A stretch of 64,000 nucleotides of DNA, from contig NZ_BJKK01000005.1 of NCBI RefSeq assembly GCF_006538325.1, forward strand, positions 62,001-126,000, in the 5' to 3' direction. Source of the stretch: Alteromonas sp. KUL42. GTDB taxonomy: Bacteria > Pseudomonadota > Gammaproteobacteria > Enterobacterales > Alteromonadaceae. The notes below the pieces were generated by a model. That model saw only the letters and a list, made by a program, of their open reading frames with translations, was not told where the DNA came from and did not search any database. Positions 46,423 to 55,932 of this stretch are shown piece after piece; within the stretch, counting starts at the first letter, position 1, and every line of letters starts with the position of its first letter. Both the position numbers and the translations under genes were made by a program.

Positions 46423-46896
46423 TTATAAATGGTTAAGCGGGACAGCGGTTGTATATTTTATTTGTTCCATCGCAAAGCTTGAGGTGACATCAGAAAATTC
46501 GATGCCGTTAACCAAGCGCTTATAAAAGTGATCAAAGCAATCCATATCGGTGACCAGAACTTTTAATAAATAATCGTATTCACCCGACATGCGATAGCAC
46601 TCCACAACCTCATCAAAAGAAGCTGCATGTTTAGCAAAGGTTGCAAGCCATTTTCCATCGTGTTTGCCTGCTTTCACCTGTACGAATACAGTCATGGCTA
46701 GACCCAATTGACGTGCTTGTAGAAGAGCAACTCTATGTGAAATGACACCTTTCTCTTCCAATTTTTGAATACGTCGCCAGCAGGGCGTGACCGTCAACCC
46801 AACCTGCTCAGCAATTTCAGAAACAGGGAGCTCAGCATTTTGCTGAAGCAACGCTAATATAGCTTTATCTACATTATCTATTGAATTGTACTTCAC
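46423..46896 (-). CDS. Lrp/AsnC-family transcriptional regulator
   Basis: 157 residues with an N-terminal helix-turn-helix ([43 protein letters not shown]) and a C-terminal RAM/AsnC ligand-binding domain ([36 protein letters not shown]). It lies 14 bases ahead of gcdH on the same strand, so control of amino-acid breakdown in response to an amino acid is likely. The ligand is not readable. Confidence 0.88.
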   Translation of the reverse strand: MKYNSIDNVDKAILALLQQNAELPVSEIAEQVGLTVTPCWRRIQKLEEKGVISHRVALLQARQLGLAMTVFVQVKAGKHDGKWLATFAKHAASFDEVVECYRMSGEYDYLLKVLVTDMDCFDHFYKRLVNGIEFSDVTSSFAMEQIKYTTAVPLNHL

Positions 46897-46926
46897 GATA
46901 AAATCTGCGCTCTATATTACAGTGTG

Positions 46927-47607
46927 TTAAAGCCACCATGGTTGACTGAAGTCAACATTTTCAGCGGGAACAATATATTTGAATGGTGCTTTAAAACTAC
47001 TCCAAAATGCCTCTTCTAGTTCGCTATCGTTAAACGTGAGCTGACCTTGAGTACTATATTGGCTAAGCAGTGTGCGATAGGCATCGATGGGCATTTGTGG
47101 GTTTGATTGGCGAAAAATGACCGTACCACCAAACTCTTCGTATAAAGACTTCTCAGTGAGGTACTTAAGGACTTGGAGCTTTGCTATTTCTTCAATTGCT
47201 TTGGGCGACGCATTGTCCTCGTGAGCACTATTTGCTGGCCTACTATTCTTTTGACTATTTTCGCCACCAAATTTATCGATAAATTTACGGACAAGTTGCG
47301 CATCGGCAACAATTCCCTTTTTTGATGCATAGTCGTTTAATAGCTGTTCAAGCACTTTATTCGAGGCATTCATATCGACGGCAAATGATAGCATTTCAGC
47401 ATAATTACCATTGGCGCCTTCGCGCATTTGTTTGCGCACATCTTCACTTGGCAAAACATCTGCAACCGCAATAGGTTGACCGAGTACCATAACGAGAACG
47501 TCTTGTGACTCTACTTGGTGCTGTATTGACGATGGTAGTGTACTTTGCGCTTGCGCATGTTTGATGACAAGAAGGAATACACTCAACAATAACGTTCGAA
47601 AAAACAT
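46927..47607 (-). CDS. Secreted protein of unknown function
   Basis: 226 residues from the ATG at 47607 (AAAGGGAG upstream), with a signal peptide MFFRTLLLSVFLLVIKHAQAQ. The first half (QDVLVMVLGQPIAVADVLPSEDV, then VLEQLLNDYASKKGIVADAQLVRKFIDKFGG) weakly recalls the N-terminal chaperone region of SurA-type proteins, but no peptidyl-prolyl isomerase domain is present. It ends SQPWWL. It lies 30 bases upstream of the Lrp-type gene and may be co-transcribed. I do not assign a function. Confidence 0.65.
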   Translation of the reverse strand: MFFRTLLLSVFLLVIKHAQAQSTLPSSIQHQVESQDVLVMVLGQPIAVADVLPSEDVRKQMREGANGNYAEMLSFAVDMNASNKVLEQLLNDYASKKGIVADAQLVRKFIDKFGGENSQKNSRPANSAHEDNASPKAIEEIAKLQVLKYLTEKSLYEEFGGTVIFRQSNPQMPIDAYRTLLSQYSTQGQLTFNDSELEEAFWSSFKAPFKYIVPAENVDFSQPWWL

Positions 47608-47783
47608 GACAACTCCCTTTATAAACAGCAATACCAGAAAACAAAGAAATGATTGCAAGAATGTATTGCTCTTTGCGAAATATTCTAACGGCTAGTAAAG
47701 CATTAAACGGCAAGGGAAAGCAATATAACGGCGAAGATGGAGTGGTGACTAAAGGACGAGAGAAACGGAGATAGAGAAAGAAA

Positions 47784-47811
47784 AACGGCGGTCAATTGAC
47801 CGCCGTTTTTG
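47784..47811 (-). terminator. Intrinsic terminator after the cold-shock gene
   Basis: CGGCGGTCAATTGACCGCCG (47786-47805) is a perfect palindrome flanked by A5 and T5, functional in both orientations. It lies just past the cold-shock gene stop on the minus strand. Confidence 0.9.
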
Positions 47812-47816
47812 AATTC

Positions 47817-48026
47817 TTAGATAGCTTGCACGTTAGCAGCTTGAAGACCTTTTTGACCTTCTTCAACTTCAAATTCTACTCGCTGACCTTCTGGAAGCGT
47901 TTTGTAACCGTCAGAGATGATCGCACGGAAATGAACGAATACGTCCTTACCGCCGTTATCTTGAGTTAGAAAACCGTAACCTTTATCAGCGTTGAACCAC
48001 TTAACTGTGCCTGTAACTTTAGACAT
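47817..48026 (-). CDS. CspA-family cold-shock protein
   Basis: 69 residues, a single cold-shock domain with both RNP motifs (KGYGFLTQ and VFVHFRAI) and the start [19 protein letters not shown]. These proteins bind single-stranded RNA and melt structure. The ATG follows a long leader. A TATAGT -10-like hexamer at 48234-48239 on the minus strand would give an untranslated leader of about 200 bases, as known for cspA-type mRNAs. Which paralogue this is cannot be decided. Confidence 0.93.
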   Translation of the reverse strand: MSKVTGTVKWFNADKGYGFLTQDNGGKDVFVHFRAIISDGYKTLPEGQRVEFEVEEGQKGLQAANVQAI

Positions 48027-48319
48027 GTCGTATAGACCTCAAATTTCGTATTAAATTGCGCATGAGCGCGTGTAACAAGTTTCTTTAGAGTCTTTAAATT
48101 GGCGGAGTATTGGGTCTTACTTACGAATGGACAAACAACTTACAACAAATTACCGGGTAACTCGAGTGGTTTAACATATAGCAAATAATACAAAATCGCG
48201 TCTATTTAAAGACTTTGGCTTAAAGCCATGTGCACTATAACACTCTTCGGGACGATTAATATACAAATTAATTGCTAAACTCGCGATTTCATAAAAAATT
48301 CATTCTTCTGAAAGCGTCA
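48027..48319 (-). promoter_or_regulatory. Long leader region of the cold-shock gene
   Basis: About 290 bases between ubiB and the cold-shock ATG hold no supported gene. A candidate -10 (TATAGT, 48234-48239, minus strand) would produce a leader of about 200 bases. Temperature-sensitive structure in such leaders is known for cspA. I did not identify a specific cold box. Confidence 0.4.
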
Positions 48320-49948
48320 CTAACACCCTTTACGCCACGCTAGAAACCAGAAAGTAGCGCCAATAACGCCAGAAAACGCAGGAAAATACCAAGATAAGTC
48401 GTAAATAGGCAAAATTGTAGCCAAAAGAACAAATGTCGCACCCACTACACTCAAATGAGTGGTCTGAGTAGTTTTCTTCTGTTCAGCCAGTAAAGCTGTA
48501 TGATTGCGCTGCTGTTGTAAAGGTAAGCGTTTGATTTGCTGTAAGCTGTCGTACAGTAGGTCTGGCATTTCAGGTAACTTTTCCGACCAGAATGGCAAGT
48601 TTTCTTTCACCTTTCCCATCATGGCTGAAAGTCCAATTTGTTCTTTCATCCAGTTTTCTAGAAACGGCTTAGCGGTTTGCCACAAATCCAATTGCGGATA
48701 CAACTGTCGCCCTAGCCCTTCTATATAAAGTAAGGTCTTTTGTAATAGCACTAATTGTGGCTGTACCACCATATTGAATCGACGTGCGGTGTTGAACAGC
48801 TGCAATAACACGTTACCAAATGAAATCTCTGCCAATGGCTTTTGGAAAATAGGCTCACACACTGTGCGAATTGCCATTTCAAATTCATCGATATTGGTGT
48901 CTTGAGGCACCCACCCTGAATCAGCATGCAATTGTGCAACTTTGCGGTAGTCGCGATTAAAAAAGGCGATAAAGTTCTCGGCCAAATAACGCTTATCTTC
49001 GCGATTCAGCGTACCCACAATGCCGAAGTCAATGGCAATATATTGTGGGTTCTCGGGGTGTTCTCTAGAGACAAAAATATTGCCCGGATGCATGTCTGCA
49101 TGGAAGAAACTGTCGCGAAACACCTGTGTAAAGAATACTTCAACGCCGCGTTCAGCCAAGGTTTTCATATTGGTATTTTGCGCAAGTAACGCATCAATAT
49201 TAGAGATAGGTAGGCCATAGATACGTTCCATGACCAAAACATTACTGCGACAGTAGTCGCTGTAAATTTTCGGTACATAAAGCGCTTCTGAACCTTCAAA
49301 ATTTCGCCCTAACTGAATGCCGTTTGCAGACTCACGAAGTAAATCCAATTCATCTACAATGGTTTTTCGATACTCAACTACCACTTCAACCGGTCGCAAT
49401 CGCTTACCGTCAGGTAGCCAGCGCTGAAGTACACTGGCTAAACTAAACAGTAATTCCATGTCTGCCACAATGGTGTCACGGATATCTGGGCGAAGCACTT
49501 TAACCACCACGTCTTCGTTGTTGTGTTTTAACTTCGCGGCATGAACTTGGGCAATAGAGGCTGACGCTAGCGGTGTGGTTTCAAAATCGCTGAACAAGTC
49601 ATGTAAATCATCCAGCCCTAAGGCGCTTTTAATAATGGCTTGTGCAGCGTCAGACGAAAACGGTGCAACCTTATCTTGTAAGCGCGCCAGTTCATTAGCA
49701 ATAGCTGGTGGCAGAAGATCACGTCGAGTCGACAGCATCTGACCAAATTTAATAAAAACCGGCCCCAATGCTTGCAGTGCAAGTGTAATACGCTCGCCCG
49801 CAGATTTGCCTTCGTGCTTGTTGCGTATCCAGAAAATACTATGACGCATAGCGCGCGCATACCAAGGCAGCCACTTGGCAGGAATTAGTTCATCAAGGCC
49901 GTGTTCTAACAATACCTTGTTAATTCGGTACAACCTAACAATACGCAT
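48320..49948 (-). CDS. ubiB: Ubiquinone biosynthesis regulatory kinase-like protein UbiB
   Basis: 542 residues (E. coli 546). It contains the ABC1/ADCK-type KxGQ motif ([16 protein letters not shown] near 63-78), the AxAS loop ([14 protein letters not shown]), the invariant Asp segments [12 protein letters not shown] and [10 protein letters not shown], and two C-terminal membrane helices. UbiB supports the membrane steps of ubiquinone synthesis. It is the last gene of ubiE-ubiJ-ubiB. The tatABC genes that follow in E. coli are absent here. Confidence 0.96.
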   Translation of the reverse strand: MRIVRLYRINKVLLEHGLDELIPAKWLPWYARAMRHSIFWIRNKHEGKSAGERITLALQALGPVFIKFGQMLSTRRDLLPPAIANELARLQDKVAPFSSDAAQAIIKSALGLDDLHDLFSDFETTPLASASIAQVHAAKLKHNNEDVVVKVLRPDIRDTIVADMELLFSLASVLQRWLPDGKRLRPVEVVVEYRKTIVDELDLLRESANGIQLGRNFEGSEALYVPKIYSDYCRSNVLVMERIYGLPISNIDALLAQNTNMKTLAERGVEVFFTQVFRDSFFHADMHPGNIFVSREHPENPQYIAIDFGIVGTLNREDKRYLAENFIAFFNRDYRKVAQLHADSGWVPQDTNIDEFEMAIRTVCEPIFQKPLAEISFGNVLLQLFNTARRFNMVVQPQLVLLQKTLLYIEGLGRQLYPQLDLWQTAKPFLENWMKEQIGLSAMMGKVKENLPFWSEKLPEMPDLLYDSLQQIKRLPLQQQRNHTALLAEQKKTTQTTHLSVVGATFVLLATILPIYDLSWYFPAFSGVIGATFWFLAWRKGC

Positions 49949-49958
49949 GCTAGTCTCT

Positions 49959-50594
49959 TTACTTTAACTTTTCTTCTAAACGACGCAGTCTGGCGTCTAC
50001 ACTGTCGGTGTGATCGCGAAGCGCGTTAACTTCATCACTAAAATGCATCACAGCTAATTTGTGCGCAGCTACCTGCTTCTCTTCTACAATTGCATTGCCA
50101 AATAGGCGCGCTGCAGTAGCCAAGGTAGTCTTCGCTTTTTCATGAATAATTGAGGCTGTTTTTACCGACTGATGCGCAAATACATCGTTGGTTTTTGATG
50201 CCAGTAACTCTTCTACATCAATTTCTAATTGCTGAAATAGACCACTTACCTGCTGCGCAACATTTAATTCTCCTTCTAAGAAGAGTGCTTTTTGTTGTAT
50301 TAATCGGGTAAGTTGACTGGTTTCTTTCAGCTCTGGCAGCGTTTGTAATGAAGTTTTAATGCAGCAGTCTCGGGGGCCAAGTTGGCTAACCACATCTTCA
50401 AACGAACCGTGCTCGGTTAAAACGTCCACGCTGTCTGAAAATGAGAGCGTTACACCATATGGCAAAGGAGAGACAAACGCAGTTAACCTTGCGCCATTGA
50501 GTGCTTTTAAACGTTTCTCACTTTCATCGTCTAACGACAGAAGCTTATTAATGGCCGATTCAACAGTAGCAGCAACCAAAGCGGAAGTAGGCAT
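49959..50594 (-). CDS. ubiJ: Ubiquinone biosynthesis accessory factor UbiJ
   Basis: 211 residues with an SCP2-type lipid-binding fold in the first half ([37 protein letters not shown]) and a coiled-coil C-terminus ([19 protein letters not shown]). With UbiK it helps organise the ubiquinone hydroxylase complex. The start overlaps the ubiE stop (TAATG), and ubiB follows after 10 bases, so translation is coupled. Position and form leave little doubt. Confidence 0.92.
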   Translation of the reverse strand: MPTSALVAATVESAINKLLSLDDESEKRLKALNGARLTAFVSPLPYGVTLSFSDSVDVLTEHGSFEDVVSQLGPRDCCIKTSLQTLPELKETSQLTRLIQQKALFLEGELNVAQQVSGLFQQLEIDVEELLASKTNDVFAHQSVKTASIIHEKAKTTLATAARLFGNAIVEEKQVAAHKLAVMHFSDEVNALRDHTDSVDARLRRLEEKLK

Positions 50595-51379
50595 TAAAAC
50601 TTATATCCTCGATGAAGTGCCACAATACCACCGGTTAAATTTTGATAATCGCACTGCTCAAAGCCAGCCTCTTCAAACATGCCTTTTAATGTTTCTTGAT
50701 CAGGGTGCATGCGAATGCTTTCAGCGAGATATTGATAGCTCTCTGCATCATTAGCCACCAATTGCCCCATTTTTGGCAAAATGTGAAATGAATACATATC
50801 GTAAATCTTGCTTAATTGCTCAGAGGTAGGCTTAGAGAATTCAAGTACCAACAATCTACCACCCGGTTTAAGCACACGATAAATAGAATTGAGCGCATTT
50901 TGCTTCTCGGTAACGTTGCGAAGGCCAAAGGCCATTGTTACAACATCAAAGTGATTATCGGGAAACGGTAAAGCTTCAGCATCGGCTTGTACATAATCTA
51001 TATTGCTTACCAAACCGCGGTCGCGGAGTTTGTCTCGCCCTACTTTCAGCATAGACAAATTGATATCGGCTAAGGTCACGCGCCCCGTAGGCCCAACAAG
51101 TCTTGAAAATTTTGCGGTTAAGTCACCAGTACCACCAGCAATATCCAATACTTTTTGGCCAGCTCGCACACCGCTGCAATCAATAGTAAAACGCTTCCAA
51201 AGACGATGAACCCCCATCGACATCAAGTCATTCATTACATCATATTTGGCGGCCACGGAATCGAATACGTTGGCAACAAGTGAGGCCTTTTGCCCTTTAT
51301 CAACTTGCTTAAAACCAAAATGAGTAGTGTGCTCTGCCGTAGGATCTACTGATGTAGAGGGAGTCTGATTGTCGCTCAT
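50594..51379 (-). CDS. ubiE: Ubiquinone/menaquinone biosynthesis C-methyltransferase UbiE
   Basis: 261 residues; the core is nearly identical to remembered E. coli Ubi[47 protein letters not shown], the SAM-binding [12 protein letters not shown] and the C-terminal VALHRGYKF. It methylates the quinone ring in ubiquinone and menaquinone synthesis. First gene of ubiE-ubiJ-ubiB. Confidence 0.97.
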   Translation of the reverse strand: MSDNQTPSTSVDPTAEHTTHFGFKQVDKGQKASLVANVFDSVAAKYDVMNDLMSMGVHRLWKRFTIDCSGVRAGQKVLDIAGGTGDLTAKFSRLVGPTGRVTLADINLSMLKVGRDKLRDRGLVSNIDYVQADAEALPFPDNHFDVVTMAFGLRNVTEKQNALNSIYRVLKPGGRLLVLEFSKPTSEQLSKIYDMYSFHILPKMGQLVANDAESYQYLAESIRMHPDQETLKGMFEEAGFEQCDYQNLTGGIVALHRGYKF

Positions 51380-51448
51380 GACAGTCCTGTTCTATGAAAA
51401 GTTTACGTAAAGCTGAAGTGTATCGGATTGTGGTGGCAAGCAAAAGCT

Positions 51449-52138
51449 TTATGCCACCCTAGTATTGGTTCCCCAACTAAAAGCGACAATAGCGCTAATC
51501 TCTTGAAGTGACCGCCCGCTTTGTTGCTGCCATTGTGCAAATGCGGTATTTGCCGCATTGAGTGACTTTTGCGATGTAAGCCCGCCGTCAATAATGTCAT
51601 TTTTACGCAAATAATCTTCCACATCACGGGAAAACAAAAACGTGTCAATACCCAATGCACGCAGCATGTACGGACCCGTATTGCCACCAAGCCTTGCCCC
51701 GCGCTTTTTCAAAAATGTCCACAACTGGGTAATGTTATTGGCATCAAAACCAGTAACAAAATTACCGAAGCTTCCATGTTCACGGGCCACATCTTTAATC
51801 ATGATTGCGTTTTCTCTCACCGTCATAACTTTTTTGTAGTTACGCACAATGCGTTTGTCTGAGGCCTTTTGTTCCAGCATTTCATCTGGCATCAACAACA
51901 CTTTATCCACGTCAAAACCAAAGAAGACAGTTTCAAAGTCTGGCCATTTTTGCTCTATTACTCGCCACACAAAACCTGATTGAAAAACTTTTTTTGTCAT
52001 TTCAGCTAAAAAGCGGTCATCGGGAATACTAGCAATTTGCGCTTTCGATAAGGGAGGCTGAAGCATTGCTTCAAGCACTGCTTCTCCTCCTTTGCGTTCA
52101 CAGGCTCTGCGGTATATAGACTCAAATGATTCCGCCAT
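51449..52138 (-). CDS. DNA-3-methyladenine glycosylase I (Tag) family protein
   Basis: 229 residues. The central part (MTKKVFQSGFVWRVIEQKWPDFETVFFGFDVDKVLLMPDEML and the following KRIVRNYKKVMTVRENAIMI) aligns with Tag-type 3-methyladenine glycosylases, which excise damaged adenine. The N- and C-terminal Cys and His residues that hold zinc in E. coli Tag are not seen, so this is a divergent member. It starts 17 bases after prlC and is probably co-transcribed. Confidence 0.78.
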   Translation of the reverse strand: MAESFESIYRRACERKGGEAVLEAMLQPPLSKAQIASIPDDRFLAEMTKKVFQSGFVWRVIEQKWPDFETVFFGFDVDKVLLMPDEMLEQKASDKRIVRNYKKVMTVRENAIMIKDVAREHGSFGNFVTGFDANNITQLWTFLKKRGARLGGNTGPYMLRALGIDTFLFSRDVEDYLRKNDIIDGGLTSQKSLNAANTAFAQWQQQSGRSLQEISAIVAFSWGTNTRVA

Positions 52139-52155
52139 TACATACTCGCCTCTTG

Positions 52156-54192
52156 TTAGCCTTTAATACCACTGTGACGAAGCAAAGCATCAACCTGAGG
52201 CTCACGCCCTCTAAATGCGACAAACAGCTCCATTGGTGGTTTACTGCCGCCCATTTCCAGAATATTTTCCAAAAATGCCTGACCCGTTTCACGGTTAAAT
52301 ATGCCGTCTTCTTCGAATTTACTGTACGCATCTGCAGAAAGTACTTCAGCCCATTTATAGCTGTAGTAGCCTGCGGCATAGCCACCTGCAAATATGTGCC
52401 CAAAGCTATTTTGAAAGCGGTTGAATGAAGGAGGAATAACCACCGCAACTTCTTCACGTACTTTATCAAGCGTGCCTTGAACATCTACATCGCTGCCTTT
52501 CTCACTGTGTAGCAAGAAATCAAACAAGCTAAACTCTAACTGACGTACCATTTGCATCGCTGACTGATAGTCGCGTGCGGCTAGCATACGTGCTAACAAA
52601 TCTGCTGGTAACGGCTCACCAGTCTCGTAGTGTCCAGAAATAAAATTGAGCGCATCCTCTTCCCAACACCAGTTTTCTAAGAACTGGCTTGGTAATTCGA
52701 CAGCATCCCACGGCACACCGTTAATACCAGACACGCCCGCCACATGAATTTTGGTTAGCATGTGGTGAATACCATGACCAAACTCATGGAACAGCGTTAC
52801 CACTTCGTCGTGGGTAAATAGCGCGGGTTTATCGCCAACTGGCGCATTGAAATTACACGTTAGGTAGGCCACCGGTAATTGTAAATCGCCATCGCTTTTT
52901 AGTCGGCGAACTCTGCATTCATCCATCCACGCTCCACCGCGCTTTTTGGCGCGCGCGTAAAGGTCTAGGTAGAAGCTACCACGCTGAACCTTATTCTCAT
53001 CTGTGATAGTGAAGTAGCGTACGTCTTTGTGCCACACATCCACATTGGTTTGTTCTGTGATACTAAGTCCATACAAGCGATGCACTACTTCGAACAAGCC
53101 CGAGAGCACTTTGTCTTCAGGAAAATAAGGGCGTAGCATTTCATCGGAAATGGTGTATTTTTCTTGTTTCAGTTTTTCGCTGTAATACGGTAGGTCCCAC
53201 GCAGCCAATTCATCTACATTATGCGTGTCTTTTGCATAGCGCTTAACTTCTTCAAGCTCTTGTTCAGCCTGTGGTTTAGACTTGGCTGCCAAATCCCGTA
53301 AAAAGCCGACGACTTGATCCGTTGAGTCAGCCATTTTTGTTGCAAGCGAACGCTCTGCATAACTTGAGAAACCCAGTAATTCTGCTAATTCGGTACGCAA
53401 AGCAAGGGTTTCTTTGATGATGTCAGTATTGTCCCACTGGCCAGCATTAGGCCCCTGTTCTGACGCTTTAGTCGCATAGGCACGATACATTTCTTCTCGC
53501 AACTCGCGATTATCGGCATACAGCATAACGGGTAAGTAAGACGGTATGTCTAGAGTAAATAACCAACCTTGCAGGTCTTTTTGATGCGCAGCTTGTGCTG
53601 CTGCTTCAAGTGCAGATTCTGGCATACCCACTAACTCACTTTCATCAGTAATGTGCTTGGTCCACCCCATTGTGGCATCCATCACATTATTAGAGAACGT
53701 AGAGGAAAGTTCGCTTAGTTTTGCCTGAATTTCCGCGAAGCGCTTTTTCTGTTCTGCAGGTAAGGCTACGCCTGATAGAGTGAAATCGCGTACCGCGTTA
53801 TCAACCACCTTTTTCTGTTGCTCAGATAAACCGATGTATTCATCAGATGACTGTAACGCTACATAGGCATTGTACAGACCCTCGTGCTGACCAACCCAAG
53901 TGCCGTACTCTGAGAGCAATGGTAAGCACGCATCGTGCGCTTCTCGCAGTTCGTCGCTACTGACTACACTATTCATGTGCGAAACGGGAGAAAATATTTT
54001 ACTTAAGCGATCGTCAGATTCTTCAAGACGCTGTACCACATTGGCATACGAGTAATCTTGCGAAGCCACGACCTCGTCAATTTCCTTTTTACACAAAGCG
54101 ATGGCATTTTCAATTGCAGGCTTTATGGTTGAAGCTTCAATAGCTGAAAATATCGGTAGTCCATCTACCCTTTCAATTGCAGGCGTTGTCAT
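52156..54192 (-). CDS. prlC: Oligopeptidase A (M3 zinc metallopeptidase)
   Basis: 678 residues (E. coli 680). The zinc motif HEFGH is present (VVTLFHEFGHGIHHML), as are FSLFDFLLHSEKG and the C-terminal GYAAGYYSYKWAEVLSADAYSKFEE. It degrades short peptides, including cleaved signal peptides, in the cytoplasm. ATG at 54192. The next gene (Tag-like) follows after 17 bases. Confidence 0.96.
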   Translation of the reverse strand: MTTPAIERVDGLPIFSAIEASTIKPAIENAIALCKKEIDEVVASQDYSYANVVQRLEESDDRLSKIFSPVSHMNSVVSSDELREAHDACLPLLSEYGTWVGQHEGLYNAYVALQSSDEYIGLSEQQKKVVDNAVRDFTLSGVALPAEQKKRFAEIQAKLSELSSTFSNNVMDATMGWTKHITDESELVGMPESALEAAAQAAHQKDLQGWLFTLDIPSYLPVMLYADNRELREEMYRAYATKASEQGPNAGQWDNTDIIKETLALRTELAELLGFSSYAERSLATKMADSTDQVVGFLRDLAAKSKPQAEQELEEVKRYAKDTHNVDELAAWDLPYYSEKLKQEKYTISDEMLRPYFPEDKVLSGLFEVVHRLYGLSITEQTNVDVWHKDVRYFTITDENKVQRGSFYLDLYARAKKRGGAWMDECRVRRLKSDGDLQLPVAYLTCNFNAPVGDKPALFTHDEVVTLFHEFGHGIHHMLTKIHVAGVSGINGVPWDAVELPSQFLENWCWEEDALNFISGHYETGEPLPADLLARMLAARDYQSAMQMVRQLEFSLFDFLLHSEKGSDVDVQGTLDKVREEVAVVIPPSFNRFQNSFGHIFAGGYAAGYYSYKWAEVLSADAYSKFEEDGIFNRETGQAFLENILEMGGSKPPMELFVAFRGREPQVDALLRHSGIKG

Positions 54193-54427
54193 AGTTGGGT
54201 CACTCTTGATATGTCATGAAATACAGATGGGGTTAAGCTGAGTAAATGCAAGCTTATCAAGGCTTAATTATGGTCGCTACCGTATAAATAAGCGAGTGAG
54301 CTTTGACATTTGACATACCTTAATTCTGCGCCTACGTTTTTATAGACAATACATACCTCTAAAGCGCCAAATAAGACACTAAAGGTCCAATCATTTTTTT
54401 GTGTAGCAAAACTCTCGCTGTCACAAA
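54193..54427. other. Non-coding gap between prlC and the signalling locus
   Basis: About 235 bases between divergent genes, carrying presumed promoters for prlC (minus) and the signalling operon (plus, described separately). No gene, tRNA or repeat family was recognised. Confidence 0.4.
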
Positions 54428-54482
54428 TGTCTCAATTAATCCTTTTGTCTACTTTGTCTCAACCTAATTGTCATACTATAAT
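54428..54482 (+). promoter_or_regulatory. Promoter of the signalling operon with repeated TGTC motifs
   Basis: TTGTCT (54454-54459), a 17-base spacer and a consensus TATAAT (54477-54482) form a good sigma-70 promoter. TGTC motifs start at 54428, 54446, 54455 and 54469; the second and third sit in a 9-base tandem (TTTGTCTAC, TTTGTCTCA), and the third is the -35 itself. The TGTCTCAA octamer occurs twice (54428 and 54455). They may be operator units for the first gene product. Confidence 0.7.
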
Positions 54483-54510
54483 TTGATCAATAATTCGGCA
54501 AAGGATAGAT

Positions 54511-55071
54511 ATGAAAACATTAACTTCTGGTGAAATTGCTGCTTATTGCGACGTGAATTTGCGTACCGTTATTCGATGGATTGAAAGCGGAAAACTCAAA
54601 GGTTTTAAATTGCCAGGTCGAGGCAACAATCGCGTATTAGTAGAAGATTTCATAGAGTTCTTAGAACGTCATAACATGCCTATTCCCGAGGCATTAAAGG
54701 GCACAGCAAACCCAGCAGTGCTTATTGTTGATGACGAAATGCCAGTTGCTAAATCTATTCAGCGAGTAGCCCGTCGTGCTGGCTATGACAGTTATATTGC
54801 CACAGGAGGCTTTCAAGCTGGCATCATGTTGAGTCAACATGAACCCAAAGTAATGACGCTTGATCTTAGTATGCCGGGTATGGACGGGTATAGCGTTATT
54901 GAATTCACAAGAAGTCAGAGTAAATACAAAGATTTAAAAATTGTTGTTATCTCGGCACTTGATGATATCAGCCTTGAACGCGCACTCGAGATTGGCGCAG
55001 ATGCGACTCTTCAAAAGCCCTTTTCAAATCACGATTTGACCATGGTACTTGAACAATTAATGAGTTCATAA
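54511..55071 (+). CDS. Excisionase-type HTH plus response-regulator receiver protein
   Basis: 186 residues. The N-terminus (TSGEIAAYCDVNLRTVIRWIESGKLKGFKLPGRGNNRVLVEDFIEFL, about 5-51) is a MerR/excisionase-like helix-turn-helix. A short linker leads to a full receiver domain (about 69-185) with D74, D75, the phosphoacceptor D118 (MTLDLSMPGMDGYS), the Ser in VISAL and K169 (LQKP). The DNA-binding part precedes the receiver, the reverse of most response regulators. It heads the operon and is a candidate to act on the TGTC repeats in its own promoter. Domain calls are firm; the target is inference. Confidence 0.9.
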   Translation: MKTLTSGEIAAYCDVNLRTVIRWIESGKLKGFKLPGRGNNRVLVEDFIEFLERHNMPIPEALKGTANPAVLIVDDEMPVAKSIQRVARRAGYDSYIATGGFQAGIMLSQHEPKVMTLDLSMPGMDGYSVIEFTRSQSKYKDLKIVVISALDDISLERALEIGADATLQKPFSNHDLTMVLEQLMSS

Positions 55072-55093
55072 TAATCGACATCAGGGAGGCAGA

Positions 55094-55921
55094 ATGAAAG
55101 CAAAAGTAGTTTGTTACACATGTGCTCTATTACTATTTTTTGTGACCGCAGTGAGTGCCCAACAAAACACGTTGACTCTCGGCGTAGTGCCTCAGCAATC
55201 GGCGAAAAAACTAGCCGCAACATGGCAACCCCTAATAGACTATATCGAGGAATTTACAGGGCTTCAGGTCGTCTTTAAAACTGCCAAAGATATTCCCACT
55301 TTTGAAGCTAATCTTGCCAATGGCAATTATGACATTGCATATATGAACCCATATCACTTTGTTGTTTTTAGTGATTCAGTGGGCTATCGCGCCCTCGCTC
55401 GTCAAAAAGACAAGTCAATCAAAGGTATCATTATCGTCCGTAAGGACAGCCCCATCATCAGTTTAGAAGAATTAGGCGGTCTTGAGATAGCTTTCCCTGC
55501 TCCAGCGGCATTTGCAGCCACAATCATCACTGGCGGTGAATTGCGTAAAAATAACATTGCGTTTATCCCACGTTATGTGAATTCACATGACTCAGTATAT
55601 ATGTCAGTCCAACGAGGTTTCTTCACTGCTGGTGGCGGCATTGTCCGCACGTTAAACAGTATTCCAGAAGAAATAAGAGACGACATCCGTATACTTTGGC
55701 AAAGTAAAGGCTACACCCCACACGCCATTGCGACCCACCCTAAGATGGATAAAAACCAAAGAGAGACTATTCTTAAAGCATTGCTAGCAATAACCAACGA
55801 CGCAAGTAAAGCGTGGGTATTGGAAGGACTGGAGTTCAGTGGCTTTATTTCATCTAACGACAACGACTGGGACGATGTTAGAGAGCTTGGTATTGTGTCG
55901 CTCTCTCGTCCTCATCTTTAA
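55094..55921 (+). CDS. PhnD-like periplasmic binding protein, probable sensor partner
   Basis: 275 residues with a signal peptide (VVCYTCALLLFFVTAVSAQ). The mature protein follows the PhnD family: LTLGVVPQQSAKKLAATWQPLIDYIEEFTGLQVVFKTAKDIPTFEANLANGNYDIAYMNPYHFVVF, later VRKDSPIISLEELGGLEIAFPAP. PhnD-type proteins bind phosphonates, phosphite or related anions. No permease or ATPase gene is adjacent; the next gene, 11 bases away, is a histidine kinase. A role in ligand sensing is therefore more likely than transport. RBS GGGAGG is strong. Confidence 0.88.
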   Translation: MKAKVVCYTCALLLFFVTAVSAQQNTLTLGVVPQQSAKKLAATWQPLIDYIEEFTGLQVVFKTAKDIPTFEANLANGNYDIAYMNPYHFVVFSDSVGYRALARQKDKSIKGIIIVRKDSPIISLEELGGLEIAFPAPAAFAATIITGGELRKNNIAFIPRYVNSHDSVYMSVQRGFFTAGGGIVRTLNSIPEEIRDDIRILWQSKGYTPHAIATHPKMDKNQRETILKALLAITNDASKAWVLEGLEFSGFISSNDNDWDDVRELGIVSLSRPHL

Positions 55922-55932
55922 TGAGATGACCT

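Noticed and set aside
54428..54482. Pho boxes upstream of the PhnD-containing operon
   Set aside because: The TGTC motifs are spaced 18, 9 and 14 bases, not the 11-base period of Pho boxes.
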